45,374 bases of DNA from Coriobacteriia bacterium (lineage in GTDB: Bacteria > Actinomycetota > Coriobacteriia > Anaerosomatales > PALSA-660): the NCBI GenBank assembly GCA_030652345.1, contig JAUSAU010000093.1, forward strand, positions 1-45,374, read 5' to 3'. Positions within the stretch are counted from its first letter, which is position 1. Each line of letters starts with the position of its first letter. A program made the position numbers and the translations under genes. This document shows, piece by piece, positions 1-8,545 of the stretch. Below the pieces are notes generated by a model. That model was not told the origin of the DNA. It did no database searches and saw only the letters and a list, made by a program, of their open reading frames with translations.

Positions 1-36
1 GGTGTCGGCGGCGAGGTCATCGCCTACATCTGGTAA
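1..36 (+). CDS. rpsH: 30S ribosomal protein S8, C-terminal end (partial)
   Basis: Only the last 11 codons and the TAA stop are present. They read [11 protein letters not shown], the characteristic S8 C-terminus that contacts 16S rRNA helix 21. The position directly before L6 is the expected spc-operon order. The rest of the gene lies upstream of the window. Confidence 0.85.
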   Translation, partial: GVGGEVIAYIW

Positions 37-62
37 TCGGACCGGAGAGAAAGGAGCAAGCC

Positions 63-599
63 GTGTCTCGTATCGGCAAGCAGCCCATCCCGGTCCCCGC
101 CGGAGTGGAAGTGACAATCGAGGGCTCGGACGTCAACGTCAAGGGGCCGAAGGGCACCCTGGAGCAGTCGTTCAATCCCGACATGGCGATCACGCTGGAG
201 GAGGGCACCGTCATGGTGCGCCGTCCCAGTGACGCACGTCAGCATCGCAGCCTGCACGGGCTCACCCGCACGCTCGTCGCCAACATGGTCATCGGTGTGT
301 CGGAGGGCTTCCGCAAGGACATGGAGATCGTCGGCGTCGGTTACCGTGCGGCGCTCAAGGGCTCTGACCTCGACCTGTCGCTCGGCCTGAGCCACCCGAT
401 GGTGGTCAAGGCCCCCGAAGGCATCACCTTCGAGGTCCCGGCGCCGAACCGTATCTCGGTCATCGGCATCGACAAGCAGCGCGTCGGCCAGGTGGCAGCC
501 GAGATCCGCAAGATCCGTCCGCCGGAGCCGTACAAGGGCAAGGGTATCCGCTACGCGGGCGAGCACGTCCGTCGTAAGGTCGGCAAGGCCGCCAAGTAG
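63..599 (+). CDS. rplF: 50S ribosomal protein L6
   Basis: This 178-residue protein has the usual L6 length and two-fold alpha/beta architecture. L6 binds 23S rRNA near the sarcin-ricin loop and supports factor binding. The N-terminus [15 protein letters not shown] and the C-terminal segment [12 protein letters not shown] are family hallmarks. The GTG start at 63 is set by AAGGAG at 51-56. It sits between S8 and L18 as in the canonical spc operon. Confidence 0.97.
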   Translation: MSRIGKQPIPVPAGVEVTIEGSDVNVKGPKGTLEQSFNPDMAITLEEGTVMVRRPSDARQHRSLHGLTRTLVANMVIGVSEGFRKDMEIVGVGYRAALKGSDLDLSLGLSHPMVVKAPEGITFEVPAPNRISVIGIDKQRVGQVAAEIRKIRPPEPYKGKGIRYAGEHVRRKVGKAAK

Positions 600-660
600 G
601 CGATCTATGGAGCGTGCCTGCTAGAGACGGGCGCGTACACGAAGGAGTCGGAGAGGGATC

Positions 661-1029
661 ATGGATAAGACGAAAGCGAAGGCAGCAGGTCTCGCCCGCC
701 GCCAGCGCCGTGTCCGCGGGAAGGTGAGCGGCACCGCGTCGCGTCCGCGCCTGCGGGTCACCCGCACCAATCTGCACATCTACGCGCAGCTCATCGACGA
801 CGTGGCCGGTGCCACCCTGGCGTCAGCATCGTCGGTCGACCCCGAGCTGCGCCCGGCGCTGAAGTCCGGCGCCGACGCCGACGCCGCCAAGGCGGTGGGC
901 GGTGCCCTCGGGCGCCGCGCCCTCGAGGCCGGCATCACCGAAGTCGTCTTCGACCGCGGTGGGCGTCTCTATCACGGTCGTGTGGCCGCTCTCGCCGAGG
1001 GCGCACGCGACGCCGGCCTGAAGTTCTAG
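661..1029 (+). CDS. rplR: 50S ribosomal protein L18
   Basis: This 122-residue protein binds 5S rRNA in the central protuberance. The basic N-terminus is followed by the conserved block [16 protein letters not shown] and the C-terminal [12 protein letters not shown] motif. The ATG start at 661 is preceded by a purine-rich stretch at 642-657. The gene lies between L6 and S5 in the spc operon. Confidence 0.97.
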   Translation: MDKTKAKAAGLARRQRRVRGKVSGTASRPRLRVTRTNLHIYAQLIDDVAGATLASASSVDPELRPALKSGADADAAKAVGGALGRRALEAGITEVVFDRGGRLYHGRVAALAEGARDAGLKF

Positions 1030-1044
1030 GAGGAGGATCAAGTA

Positions 1045-1557
1045 ATGGCGTATGACAGTAACGCTCCTGTCTCCGAGATCCAGGAGCGCGTCGTCTACAT
1101 CAACCGTGTGTCCAAGGTCGTCAAGGGCGGTCGCCGCTTCTCGCTGACGGCACTGGTCGTGGTCGGCGACGGCAACGGTAACGTGGGTGTCGGCATGGGT
1201 AAGTCCGCCGAAGTCCCCGTGGCCATCAAGAAGGGCGTCGAAGACGCGAAGAAGAACATGTTCAAGGTCCCGGTCCAGGACGGGACGATCCCGCACCCGA
1301 TCCTCGGCGAGTTCGGTGCCGGCAAGGTGCTCCTGAAGCCGGCCGCTCCGGGTACCGGTATCATCGCCGGCGGTCCGGTCCGCGCGCTTCTCGAGCTCGC
1401 GGGTATCACCGATATCCTGGCGAAGTCGCTCGGTTCGGACAACGCGCTGAACATGGTCAAGGCTGCCGCTCAGGGCCTCGGAGCCCTCGTGAGCCCGGCG
1501 GATATCGCTCGCCGCCGCGGCAAGAGCATCGGCCAGGTCTATGGCTGGGAGGAGTAG
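1045..1557 (+). CDS. rpsE: 30S ribosomal protein S5
   Basis: This 170-residue protein has an N-terminal double-stranded RNA-binding domain, with [18 protein letters not shown] sequence around residues 20-33, followed by the S5 C-terminal domain. S5 acts in decoding fidelity and mRNA unwinding at the entry tunnel. A strong GGAGGAGG at 1029-1036 defines the ATG start at 1045. The gene follows L18 with a 15-base gap. Confidence 0.97.
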   Translation: MAYDSNAPVSEIQERVVYINRVSKVVKGGRRFSLTALVVVGDGNGNVGVGMGKSAEVPVAIKKGVEDAKKNMFKVPVQDGTIPHPILGEFGAGKVLLKPAAPGTGIIAGGPVRALLELAGITDILAKSLGSDNALNMVKAAAQGLGALVSPADIARRRGKSIGQVYGWEE

Positions 1558-1561
1558 GGCG

Positions 1562-1756
1562 ATGACGAAGGCAACCCCCAAGACGCTCAGGGTCACTCAG
1601 ATCCGAAGCGGCATCGGCCTTCCGCGTGATCAGAGGGCGACGGTCCGCGCGCTCGGTATCAAGCGCATGCACCACACCGTCGAGCAAGTGGATACTCCGA
1701 CCGTTCGCGGTATGATCTTCAAGGTCAAGCACCTCGTGAAGGTCGAAGAGATCTAG
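1562..1756 (+). CDS. rpmD: 50S ribosomal protein L30
   Basis: This 64-residue protein has the single-domain bacterial L30 length, with the motif TQIRSGIGLPRDQRATVRALG. L30 is a peripheral large-subunit protein. I chose ATG 1562 over an in-frame ATG 21 bases upstream because that one lies inside rpsE, and the family begins shortly before the LRVTQIRS block. The ribosome-binding site is the GGGAGGAG that forms the end of rpsE. Confidence 0.95.
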   Translation: MTKATPKTLRVTQIRSGIGLPRDQRATVRALGIKRMHHTVEQVDTPTVRGMIFKVKHLVKVEEI

Positions 1757-1766
1757 AGCGTTTGAC

Positions 1767-1792
1767 GCGGACCGGCCTTGCGGCCGGTCCGC
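1767..1792. other. Perfect 11-bp hairpin between rpmD and rplO
   Basis: GCGGACCGGCC at 1767-1777 pairs perfectly with GGCCGGTCCGC at 1782-1792 around a TTGC loop. No T-run follows, and both neighbours belong to the same operon. It is more likely an attenuator, an RNA-processing site or an mRNA-stability element than a full terminator. The function is inferred only. Confidence 0.6.
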
Positions 1793-1882
1793 TCGCATGT
1801 CATTACACGAGTCCGCCGGCGGCGAGCAGCCGGCGACCGGGGCGCCGAAGGCGCACTGGTGGCGAACACGAAGGAGAACGAG

Positions 1883-2323
1883 ATGCAGTTGCACGATCTT
1901 GCCCCGGCTCCGGGGTCCACGAAGAAGCGCAAGCGCGTCGGTCGCGGTAACGGCAGCGGCCACGGTTCGACGTCCGGTCGCGGTGACAAGGGTCAGGGCT
2001 CGCGCGCCGGCGGCACCAAGGGCGCCGGTTTCGAGGGCGGTCAGACTCCGCTCGCCATGCGCCTGCCGAAGCTTCCGGGCTTCAAGAACCACTGGCGCAC
2101 CGAGTACGACGTCGTCAACGTGGGCCGCATCGAGGGCCTGTACGCTGACGGCGACACCGTCGACGCTGAGACACTGAAGGCCAAGGGTGTCATCAAGTCC
2201 TCGGACACGCCCGTCAAGGTCCTCGGCGACGGCGATCTCACCAAGAAGCTCACGGTCCGGGTCGACAAGGTCTCCGGGAGCGCGCGCACGAAGATCGAAG
2301 CTGCTGGCGGGACGGTCGAGTAG
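1883..2323 (+). CDS. rplO: 50S ribosomal protein L15
   Basis: This 146-residue protein is a late-assembly large-subunit protein. The family signature is the glycine-rich basic N-terminus (MQLHDLAPAPGS, then alternating G, R and K) followed by GFEGGQTPLAMRLPKLPGF. I chose ATG 1883, with AAGGAG at 1871-1876, because the reading frame upstream of it does not resemble L15. The 126-base spacer before it contains a strong hairpin. The stop codon is two bases from secY. Confidence 0.96.
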   Translation: MQLHDLAPAPGSTKKRKRVGRGNGSGHGSTSGRGDKGQGSRAGGTKGAGFEGGQTPLAMRLPKLPGFKNHWRTEYDVVNVGRIEGLYADGDTVDAETLKAKGVIKSSDTPVKVLGDGDLTKKLTVRVDKVSGSARTKIEAAGGTVE

Positions 2324-2325
2324 CC

Positions 2326-3600
2326 ATGCTGGAAGCCCTCGCAAACGCCTTCAGGATCCCGGACCTCCGGAAGAAGATCCTGTTCACGATCGGCATGATC
2401 GCGCTCTACCGCGTGGGTGCGCACATCCCCGTCCCTGGTGTCACCAACGCGATGATCGACGCGCTCACCGAGGCAGCGAAGAACTCCAGCGCGCTTGGGC
2501 TTCTCAACCTGTTCGCCGGCGGCGCCATGCAGAACTTCGCGATCTTCGCGCTCGGCATCATGCCCTACATCACCTCATCGATCATCATGCAGCTGCTGCA
2601 GGCGGTCATCCCGAGGCTCGAGCAGTGGTCCAAGGAGGGCGAGTCGGGTCAGCGCAAGATCATCCAGATCACGCGCTACATGACCCTCGGTCTCGGTCTG
2701 TTCGAGTCGGTCGGCCTGATCGCCACGTTCCAGAGCACGTTGATCCAGGCGGGTGCGCTTCCCACCACCGGCTTCGACTGGCTGACCCGCGGGCTGATCC
2801 TCGTCACCCTCATGGCCGGCACGGCATTCATCATGTGGATGGGCGAGCTCATCACGCAGCGCGGCATCGGTAACGGCATGTCGCTGCTGATCTTCGCGAA
2901 CATCGTGTCGCGGTTCCCGATCACGATCATCGAGGCGATCCAGCTCGGTCAGTGGTACTGGGCTATCGCCATCATGGTCGCCGCGGTCGGTATGGTCGCC
3001 GCGATCGTGACCATGGAGCGCGGACAGCGCCGGATCCCGGTGCAGTACGCCAAGCGCGTGGTCGGTCGCAAGGTCTTCGGCGGGGTCGGCACGTACATCC
3101 CGCTCAAGGTGAACTCGGCGAACGTGATCCCGATCATCTTCGCGAGCTCCATCCTGTACTTCCCGACGGTCATCGCCGGCCTGTCCCGCAACGCGACGTT
3201 GACGACGGTGGCCAACACGCTGGCATCCGGCCCGCTCAAGTGGACGCTCACGGCCGTGCTGATCGTCTTCTTCGCCTATTTCTACACCGCTCTCGTGTTC
3301 AATCCGATCGACCTCGCCGACAACCTGCGCAAGCAGGGCGGCTTCATCCCGGGCGTCCGTCCGGGCAAGGCCACGTCGACCTACATCGAGAACGTGCTCA
3401 ACCGCATCACCCTGCCGGGAGCGATGTTCCTCGCGGCGATCGCGATCGTCCCGACGATCCTGTTCGAGCAGACGCAGGTGTCGCTGCTCCAGCAGTTCGG
3501 TGGTACGTCGATCCTCATCATGGTCGGCGTGGCGCTCGAGACGATGACGCAGCTCGAGAGCCAGCTGAAGATGCGGCACTACGACGGCTTCTTCAAGTAG
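2326..3600 (+). CDS. secY: Protein translocase channel subunit SecY
   Basis: This 424-residue polytopic membrane protein has about ten hydrophobic segments. It forms the Sec channel with SecE and SecG. Conserved elements include VGAHIPVPG near the first membrane segment, and the C-terminal block FNPIDLADNLRKQGGFIPG followed by TSTYIENVLNRITLPGA. It starts two bases after the rplO stop with little Shine-Dalgarno sequence, so translational coupling to rplO is likely. The rplO-secY-adk-map order is classical. Confidence 0.98.
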   Translation: MLEALANAFRIPDLRKKILFTIGMIALYRVGAHIPVPGVTNAMIDALTEAAKNSSALGLLNLFAGGAMQNFAIFALGIMPYITSSIIMQLLQAVIPRLEQWSKEGESGQRKIIQITRYMTLGLGLFESVGLIATFQSTLIQAGALPTTGFDWLTRGLILVTLMAGTAFIMWMGELITQRGIGNGMSLLIFANIVSRFPITIIEAIQLGQWYWAIAIMVAAVGMVAAIVTMERGQRRIPVQYAKRVVGRKVFGGVGTYIPLKVNSANVIPIIFASSILYFPTVIAGLSRNATLTTVANTLASGPLKWTLTAVLIVFFAYFYTALVFNPIDLADNLRKQGGFIPGVRPGKATSTYIENVLNRITLPGAMFLAAIAIVPTILFEQTQVSLLQQFGGTSILIMVGVALETMTQLESQLKMRHYDGFFK

Positions 3601-3628
3601 GAGCCTGTACCAGACGTGACGGACCGTG

Positions 3629-3658
3629 GGGCGGGATGGCTGTCGAGCCGTCCCGCCC
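3629..3658. terminator. 13-bp hairpin after secY
   Basis: GGGCGGGATGGCT at 3629-3641 pairs with AGCCGTCCCGCCC at 3646-3658, including one G-U pair, with a GTCG loop. No T-tract follows. It may be a weak terminator or an mRNA-end stabiliser separating secY from adk. Confidence 0.55.
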
Positions 3659-3683
3659 GGCGTGACGAAGGGGAGGGGAAGCC

Positions 3684-4334
3684 ATGAACGTCGTGCTGCT
3701 CGGGGCACCCGGCGCCGGCAAGGGCACGCAGGCCGCCAAGATGGTCGAGGAGTTCGCGCTGCCGCACATCTCCACGGGCGATATCTTCCGGAAGGCCGTC
3801 GGCGACGGCACGCCGCTCGGGCTCGAGGCGAAGCGATACATGGACGCAGGAGAGCTCGTGCCTGACGAGGTCGTCATCGGTATCGTCAAGGAGCGCCTAG
3901 CCCAGCCGGACTGCGCGGAGGGGTTCATCCTCGACGGGTTCCCGCGGACCGTGCCGCAGGCCGATGCGCTCGGCGCGGGCCTCTCGTCCATGGGCACGGC
4001 GCTCGACGCCGTCATCCTCGTGGACGTCGAGAAGGATGCGCTCGTCACCCGCCTCACCGCGCGGCGGCAGTGCCGGTCGTGCGGCAAGATCTACAACGTC
4101 CTCTATGATGCGCCGACCGTCGACGGTGTCTGCGACGAGTGCGGTGGCGAGGTCTATCAGCGCGACGACGACTCCGTCGAGACCGTCACGAACCGTCTGG
4201 ACGTGTACGAGAAGAACACCCAGCCGCTGATCGACTACTATGCAGGCCTCGGCTTGCTGAAGTCGATCGACGGCGCTCGGGGTGTCGACGAGGTCTTCGC
4301 GGATGTCGCGAAGGTCATGCGCGGCGAGGCATAG
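3684..4334 (+). CDS. adk: Adenylate kinase, zinc-LID form
   Basis: This 216-residue enzyme interconverts ATP and AMP with two ADP. The P-loop [10 protein letters not shown] spans residues 8-17, and DGFPRT at 84-89 is the NMP-binding signature. The long LID domain carries four cysteines (C130, C133, C150, C153) in C-x2-C...C-x2-C spacing, the structural zinc site of Gram-positive type adenylate kinases. GGGGAGGGG lies just upstream of ATG 3684. It is followed closely by map. Confidence 0.98.
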   Translation: MNVVLLGAPGAGKGTQAAKMVEEFALPHISTGDIFRKAVGDGTPLGLEAKRYMDAGELVPDEVVIGIVKERLAQPDCAEGFILDGFPRTVPQADALGAGLSSMGTALDAVILVDVEKDALVTRLTARRQCRSCGKIYNVLYDAPTVDGVCDECGGEVYQRDDDSVETVTNRLDVYEKNTQPLIDYYAGLGLLKSIDGARGVDEVFADVAKVMRGEA

Positions 4335-4347
4335 GGAAGGCCGGCGG

Positions 4348-5094
4348 GTGATCGTTCGGAAGTCCCAGGCCGAGTTGGCCACGATGCGCGAAGCCGGGCG
4401 GCTGACGGCGAGAGCGCTTCGGGCCGTCGGTGATGCGGTCGCGGTCGGCGTGACGACCGGCGAGCTCGACGAGATCGCTGCTGAGGTGATCGGTCGTGCG
4501 GGCGCGAAGGCCGCGTTCAAGGGCTACCACGGCTACCCGGCCACGATCTGCTCGTCGCGCAACGGTGAGGTGGTCCATGGGATACCGGGGCGGACGAAGC
4601 TCGTCGAAGGCGACATCATCTCCGTCGATGTCGGTGCGATCGTCGATGGCTACTTCGGCGACTCGGCCAGGACATTCGCGGTCGGCGCCGTCTCGGATGA
4701 GGCCGGACGTCTCCTCGAGTACACGGAGAAGAGCCTCGAGGCGGGGATCGCACGGTGCCACCCGGGGATGCGTCTCTATGACATCGGCGCGGCGGTGCAG
4801 GCGGTCGCTGAGGCTGCCGGCTTCTCCGTCGTCCGCGAGTACGTGGGGCACGGCATAGGCCGCGCCATGCACGAGGAGCCCCAGGTGCCGAACTACGGCA
4901 CCGCCGGGAGGGGGCCGACGCTGCTGTCGGGTATGGTCCTGGCGATCGAGCCGATGATCAACGCGGGAGGTGCCGCGGTACGCCAGCTGAACGACGGCTG
5001 GACGGTCGTGACGACGGACGGATCGTTGTCTGCGCATTTCGAGCACACCGTCGCCATCACTGATGATGGACCGGTTGTGTTGACGATAGAGTAG
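4348..5094 (+). CDS. map: Methionine aminopeptidase, type I
   Basis: This 248-residue metalloprotease removes initiator methionine. The metal-binding set is complete: D94, D105, H168, E201 and E232. H77 is the conserved substrate-side histidine. I chose GTG 4348, preceded by GGGAAGG, because the homologous start IVRKSQAEL follows it directly; an ATG further upstream lies within adk. The gap from adk is 13 bases, so the two are probably cotranscribed. Confidence 0.97.
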   Translation: MIVRKSQAELATMREAGRLTARALRAVGDAVAVGVTTGELDEIAAEVIGRAGAKAAFKGYHGYPATICSSRNGEVVHGIPGRTKLVEGDIISVDVGAIVDGYFGDSARTFAVGAVSDEAGRLLEYTEKSLEAGIARCHPGMRLYDIGAAVQAVAEAAGFSVVREYVGHGIGRAMHEEPQVPNYGTAGRGPTLLSGMVLAIEPMINAGGAAVRQLNDGWTVVTTDGSLSAHFEHTVAITDDGPVVLTIE

Positions 5095-5101
5095 GGTTCG
5101 C

Positions 5102-5130
5102 TGGACGCGGCCAAGGAGTGTTGCTATACT
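5102..5130 (+). promoter_or_regulatory. Promoter upstream of infA
   Basis: An extended -10 (TGC before TATACT, 5125-5130) is spaced 17 bases from a -35-like TGGACG (5102-5107). This gives a start of transcription near 5137, about 37 bases before infA. It would allow infA-rpmJ-rpsM-rpsK-rpsD-rpoA-rplQ to be transcribed separately from the spc genes. Confidence 0.6.
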
Positions 5131-5173
5131 CCCCGTTTGCGGCTTCAACGGCCGCCGGTAGAAGGAGATCTGT

Positions 5174-5395
5174 TTGGGCAAGAAAGACGACGCCATCGAG
5201 ATGGAAGGCACCGTGGTGGAGCCTCTCCCCAACGCGATGTTCCGCGTTGAGTTGGAGAACGGCCACAAGGTGCTGGCTCACATTTCGGGCAAGATGCGGA
5301 TGCACTACATCCGCATTCTCCCGGGGGACAAGGTCGTTGTGGAGTTGTCCCCCTACGATTTGACGCGCGGCCGTATCACGTATCGCTACAAGTAG
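5174..5395 (+). CDS. infA: Translation initiation factor IF-1
   Basis: This 73-residue OB-fold protein binds the 30S A site during initiation. The family signature [18 protein letters not shown] is intact, and the C-terminus is GRITYRYK. The start codon is TTG at 5174, supported by AGAAGGAGAT about seven bases upstream and by alignment of MGKKDD with family N-termini. It opens the alpha-operon part of the cluster. Confidence 0.97.
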   Translation: MGKKDDAIEMEGTVVEPLPNAMFRVELENGHKVLAHISGKMRMHYIRILPGDKVVVELSPYDLTRGRITYRYK

Positions 5396-5508
5396 GCGTC
5401 GTGCGCGGAGCCGCTACGGGCTACGCCCGGCGGCGTGTATTTGACAGACAACTGACACCTGCGGCTGGGTGTGCACATAGAGCGAACCGATCCGAAAGGG
5501 AACGGGAT

Positions 5509-5622
5509 ATGAAAGTGCGACCCTCTGTGAAGAGGATCTGCGAGAAGTGTAAGGTGATCCGTCGCCATGGGCGCGTTCTCGTGATCTGCGAGAATCCGCG
5601 TCATAAGCAGCGGCAGGGCTAG
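5509..5622 (+). CDS. rpmJ: 50S ribosomal protein L36, zinc-binding form
   Basis: This 37-residue protein has the full family length. The zinc ligands C11, C14, C27 and H32 are all present, making this the C+ paralogue. ATG 5509 follows the purine-rich AAAGGGAACGGG. It lies between IF-1 and S13, the standard location. Confidence 0.97.
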   Translation: MKVRPSVKRICEKCKVIRRHGRVLVICENPRHKQRQG

Positions 5623-5644
5623 TCCGACTCGAGGAGATACCACT

Positions 5645-6019
5645 TTGGCGCGTATAAGCGGCGTCGACCTCCCGCGCGAGAAGCGTGTCGAGATCGGCCT
5701 CACCTACATCTTCGGCGTCGGTCTCACGACCAGCCAGAAGATCCTGCGCGAGACGGGCATCAGCCCTGACACGCGCGTGCGCAACCTCACTGAGGAGGAA
5801 GTCGTCCGCCTCCGTGAGTTCATCGACCGCAATCTGAAGGTCGAAGGCGACCTGCGTCGTGAGGTCAGCCAGAATATCAAGCGTCTGATGGAGATCGGCT
5901 GCTACCGCGGCCTGCGTCATCGCAAGGGCCTGCCGGTCCGCGGTCAGCGGACCCACACGAATGCGCGTACGCGCAAGGGTCCTCGCCGCCAGATCGGCGC
6001 GAAGAAGAAGGGCAAGTAA
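5645..6019 (+). CDS. rpsM: 30S ribosomal protein S13
   Basis: This 124-residue protein of the small-subunit head contacts tRNA and the large subunit. The N-terminus [21 protein letters not shown] and the basic tail with [17 protein letters not shown] are diagnostic. It starts with TTG at 5645, placed eight bases after GAGGAG (5631-5636), the second TTG start in this cluster. No in-frame ATG or GTG suits better. Confidence 0.97.
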   Translation: MARISGVDLPREKRVEIGLTYIFGVGLTTSQKILRETGISPDTRVRNLTEEEVVRLREFIDRNLKVEGDLRREVSQNIKRLMEIGCYRGLRHRKGLPVRGQRTHTNARTRKGPRRQIGAKKKGK

Positions 6020-6022
6020 GCG

Positions 6023-6424
6023 ATGGCTGCTCCCAAGAAGAAGGCCAAGACCCGGCTGAAGCGCAGCGAGCGCAAGAACATCGCTGTCGGCCAGGCTCAT
6101 ATCAAGAGCACGTTCAACAACACGATCATCAGCATCACCGACCCCGCGGGCAACGTCATCGCGTGGCGCAGCGCCGGCCAGGTGGGCTTCAAGGGCTCAC
6201 GCAAGTCGACGCCGTTCGCCGCGCAGCTCGCTGCCGAGCAGTGTGCGAAGGACGCCATGGAGCACGGTCTGCGTAAGATCTCGGTCTTCGTGAAGGGCCC
6301 CGGTTCGGGCCGCGAGACCGCGATCCGTTCGTTGCAGGCCACCGGGCTCGAGATCGCGAGCATCCAGGACTGCACTCCCGTCCCGCACAACGGCTGTCGG
6401 CCGCGCAAGCGCCGCCGCGTGTAG
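6023..6424 (+). CDS. rpsK: 30S ribosomal protein S11
   Basis: This 133-residue platform protein lies near the mRNA exit site. The conserved core [18 protein letters not shown] and the C-terminus [18 protein letters not shown] are diagnostic. It starts three bases after rpsM, so the two are probably translationally coupled. Confidence 0.97.
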   Translation: MAAPKKKAKTRLKRSERKNIAVGQAHIKSTFNNTIISITDPAGNVIAWRSAGQVGFKGSRKSTPFAAQLAAEQCAKDAMEHGLRKISVFVKGPGSGRETAIRSLQATGLEIASIQDCTPVPHNGCRPRKRRRV

Positions 6425-6448
6425 TTTTCTCGAGGAGGAATACGACAG

Positions 6449-7075
6449 ATGGCACGTTATACTGGCGCGGACTGCCGCCTCTGCCGTCGCGAGGGCATCA
6501 AGCTGTTCCTGAAGGGCGATCGCTGCTACAGCGATAAGTGCGGCGTCGAAAGACGCCCGTTCCCGCCCGGTCAGGCCGGCCGTAAGCGCCCGCGTGACAG
6601 CGAATACCGCGTGCAGCTTCGCGAGAAGCAGAAAGCCAAGCGCACCTACGGCGTGCTGGAGAAGCAGTTCCGAACGTACTACGAGCTGGCAAGCCGCCAG
6701 CAGGGTAAGTCCGGCGAGAACCTTCTCCGCCTGCTGGAGAGCCGCCTGGACAACGTGGTCTACCGTCTCGGCTTCGCCGCGTCTCGCGACGAGGCACGTC
6801 AGACGGTCCGCCACAATCACATCTCCGTCAACGGCCGCCGGGTGAACATCCCGAGCTACCGTCTCCGTCCGGGCGACGAGGTCGCCGTGGTGGAGAAGGC
6901 GAAGAACCTTTCGGTCGTCAAGGCTGCGATCATCTCCTCGGCTCGTGTCGAGGTGCCGGCGTGGCTGCAGGTCGATGTGGAGAAGCTTCAGGGCAAGGTC
7001 CTGGCGCTCCCGACTCGCGACCAGATCGATTGCCCGGTCCGCGAGCAGCTCATCGTCGAGCTCTACTCGAAGTAA
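6449..7075 (+). CDS. rpsD: 30S ribosomal protein S4, zinc-binding form
   Basis: This 208-residue protein is a primary 16S rRNA binder that nucleates 30S assembly. The N-terminal zinc site C9, C12, C26, C31 is complete (C+ form). The S4 RNA-binding domain spans roughly residues 98-160, with [14 protein letters not shown] followed by [24 protein letters not shown] at 6432-6438 precedes ATG 6449. S4 often autoregulates this operon, but I see no specific S4 leader here. Confidence 0.97.
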   Translation: MARYTGADCRLCRREGIKLFLKGDRCYSDKCGVERRPFPPGQAGRKRPRDSEYRVQLREKQKAKRTYGVLEKQFRTYYELASRQQGKSGENLLRLLESRLDNVVYRLGFAASRDEARQTVRHNHISVNGRRVNIPSYRLRPGDEVAVVEKAKNLSVVKAAIISSARVEVPAWLQVDVEKLQGKVLALPTRDQIDCPVREQLIVELYSK

Positions 7076-7112
7076 TCGGCGTCTTTGACACCACGCCAAG
7101 GAGGCTAGGTAG

Positions 7113-8045
7113 ATGACAGAGTTCATGAGGCCGTCGGTCTCGGTCGACGCTATCGATGAGCGCACCGCGCGCTACGTCGTGGAGCCGCTCGAGCGCGGGT
7201 TCGGCTACACCCTCGGCAACTGCATGCGCCGGGTGCTGCTGTCGTCGCTCCAGGGCGCGGCGGCCACGTCGATCCGCGTCGAAGGCGTGCAGCACGAGTT
7301 CTCCGCGATCGAGGGCGTCCGCGAGGACGTCACCGACATCGTGTTGAACGTCAAGCAGCTCGTCTTCCGTGAGACCGGCATCGGCGAGGACGCCGTCGCG
7401 ACGCTCGCGGTCACGGGACCCAAGACCGTCACGGGCGCCGATCTGGTCGTCCCGTCCGAGTTCGAGTTGGTCAACCCCGAAGCGGTCATCGCGACGCTCG
7501 ACAAGGGCGCCAAGCTCGAGATGTCCATCCGCATCGGCGTCGGTCGGGGTTATGTGTCCGCCGACAAGAACAAGCGTGCGGACGATCCGCTCGGCGTTAT
7601 CACGATCGATTCCCTCTTCAGCCCCGTGTCCCGTTGCACCTACGTCGTGGAGAACACGCGCGTCGGGCAGCGCACGGACTACGACAAGCTGACGCTGGAA
7701 CTCGAGACCAACGGTGCCGTCGCTGCTGACGATGCTGTGGCTCGCGCTGCGAAGATCATCAACGACCACATGATGCTCTTCGAGGCTCACGCCAAGGCCG
7801 AGCTGGGCGGCGATACCTTCGCTGACCTGCCGGAAGAGGGCGAGACCATCCTCGACACACCGATCGAGGAGCTCGACCTGTCCGTCCGTTCGTTCAACTG
7901 CCTGAAGCGCCAGGGTGTCAACACCATCGGCCAGCTGACGGAGTGTACCGAGGCGGACCTGCTCAACATCCGTAACTTTGGCGCCAAGTCCATCGAAGAA
8001 GTGAAGGACAAGCTTCAGTCGATGGGCCTGGGGCTCAAGGGCTAG
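7113..8045 (+). CDS. rpoA: RNA polymerase alpha subunit
   Basis: This 310-residue protein has the assembly and dimerisation domain in residues 1 to about 230, including the block LERGFGYTLGNCMRRVLLSS. A linker is followed by the C-terminal domain from about 245, with ELDLSVRSFNCLKRQGVNTIG then IRNFGAKSIEEVKDKL. The C-terminal domain contacts UP elements and activators. AAGGAGG at 7098-7104 sets ATG 7113. Confidence 0.98.
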   Translation: MTEFMRPSVSVDAIDERTARYVVEPLERGFGYTLGNCMRRVLLSSLQGAAATSIRVEGVQHEFSAIEGVREDVTDIVLNVKQLVFRETGIGEDAVATLAVTGPKTVTGADLVVPSEFELVNPEAVIATLDKGAKLEMSIRIGVGRGYVSADKNKRADDPLGVITIDSLFSPVSRCTYVVENTRVGQRTDYDKLTLELETNGAVAADDAVARAAKIINDHMMLFEAHAKAELGGDTFADLPEEGETILDTPIEELDLSVRSFNCLKRQGVNTIGQLTECTEADLLNIRNFGAKSIEEVKDKLQSMGLGLKG

Positions 8046-8059
8046 AGGGAGACGCCTCA

Positions 8060-8452
8060 ATGCGACACCTGAAGAAGGGCCGCGCGCTCGGCAGCGATGC
8101 GAGCCATACGAAAGCCATCCTGCGCAGTCTCGCCCTGGCGCTGTTCGTGAACGAGCGCATCAAGACCACGGAGACCCGTGCCAAGGAGGTGCGGAGCCTC
8201 GTGGACCGCATCATCACCTGGGGCAAGAAGGGCGACGTGCACTCGCGCCGTTTGATCATCGCGGCGCTCGGCGGCGAGAAGAAGATCGACAACCCGAAGA
8301 CCGGTAAGCAGGACCTCGAGGTCTCCTACCGGATCATCAGCGAGATCGCGCCGCGGTTCGCGGAGCGCGAGGGCGGCTACACCCGCATCCTCAAGCTCGG
8401 CCCGCGCAAGGGCGACAACGCCCCCATGGTCATCCTGGAGCTCGTGGAGTAA
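8060..8452 (+). CDS. rplQ: 50S ribosomal protein L17
   Basis: This 130-residue protein lies at the peptide exit tunnel. The N-terminus MRHLKKGRALGSDASHTKAIL and the ERIKTTETRAKEVRSL block are characteristic. It closes the alpha operon 14 bases after rpoA. A 13-bp hairpin follows. Confidence 0.97.
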   Translation: MRHLKKGRALGSDASHTKAILRSLALALFVNERIKTTETRAKEVRSLVDRIITWGKKGDVHSRRLIIAALGGEKKIDNPKTGKQDLEVSYRIISEIAPRFAEREGGYTRILKLGPRKGDNAPMVILELVE

Positions 8453-8496
8453 CACGGCATCAGGCAGCGCCCGTGAGGGTGCGAGCGGTACTATCT

Positions 8497-8529
8497 CGGG
8501 AGGGTCCGCGGCTGAAGCGGGCCCTCCCG
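8497..8529 (+). terminator. Hairpin after the ribosomal-protein operon
   Basis: CGGGAGGGTCCGC at 8497-8509 pairs with GCGGGCCCTCCCG at 8517-8529, with one G-U pair and a 7-base loop. No T-tract follows. It sits between L17 and the ECF transporter genes and probably reduces read-through. Confidence 0.6.
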
Positions 8530-8545
8530 CCGTATCGACACGGGA

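Noticed and set aside
5441..5470. TTGACA between infA and rpmJ as a promoter
   Set aside because: No -10-like hexamer occurs at 16-18 bases; a stronger promoter lies before infA.
7085..7111. TTGACA upstream of rpoA as a promoter
   Set aside because: The only -10-like sequence (TAGGTA) is at a 15-base spacing and overlaps the rpoA ribosome-binding region, so an internal promoter is not supported.
8489..8494. TACTAT as a promoter for the ECF transporter genes
   Set aside because: There is no -35 at a sensible distance and it lies immediately before the rplQ terminator stem.
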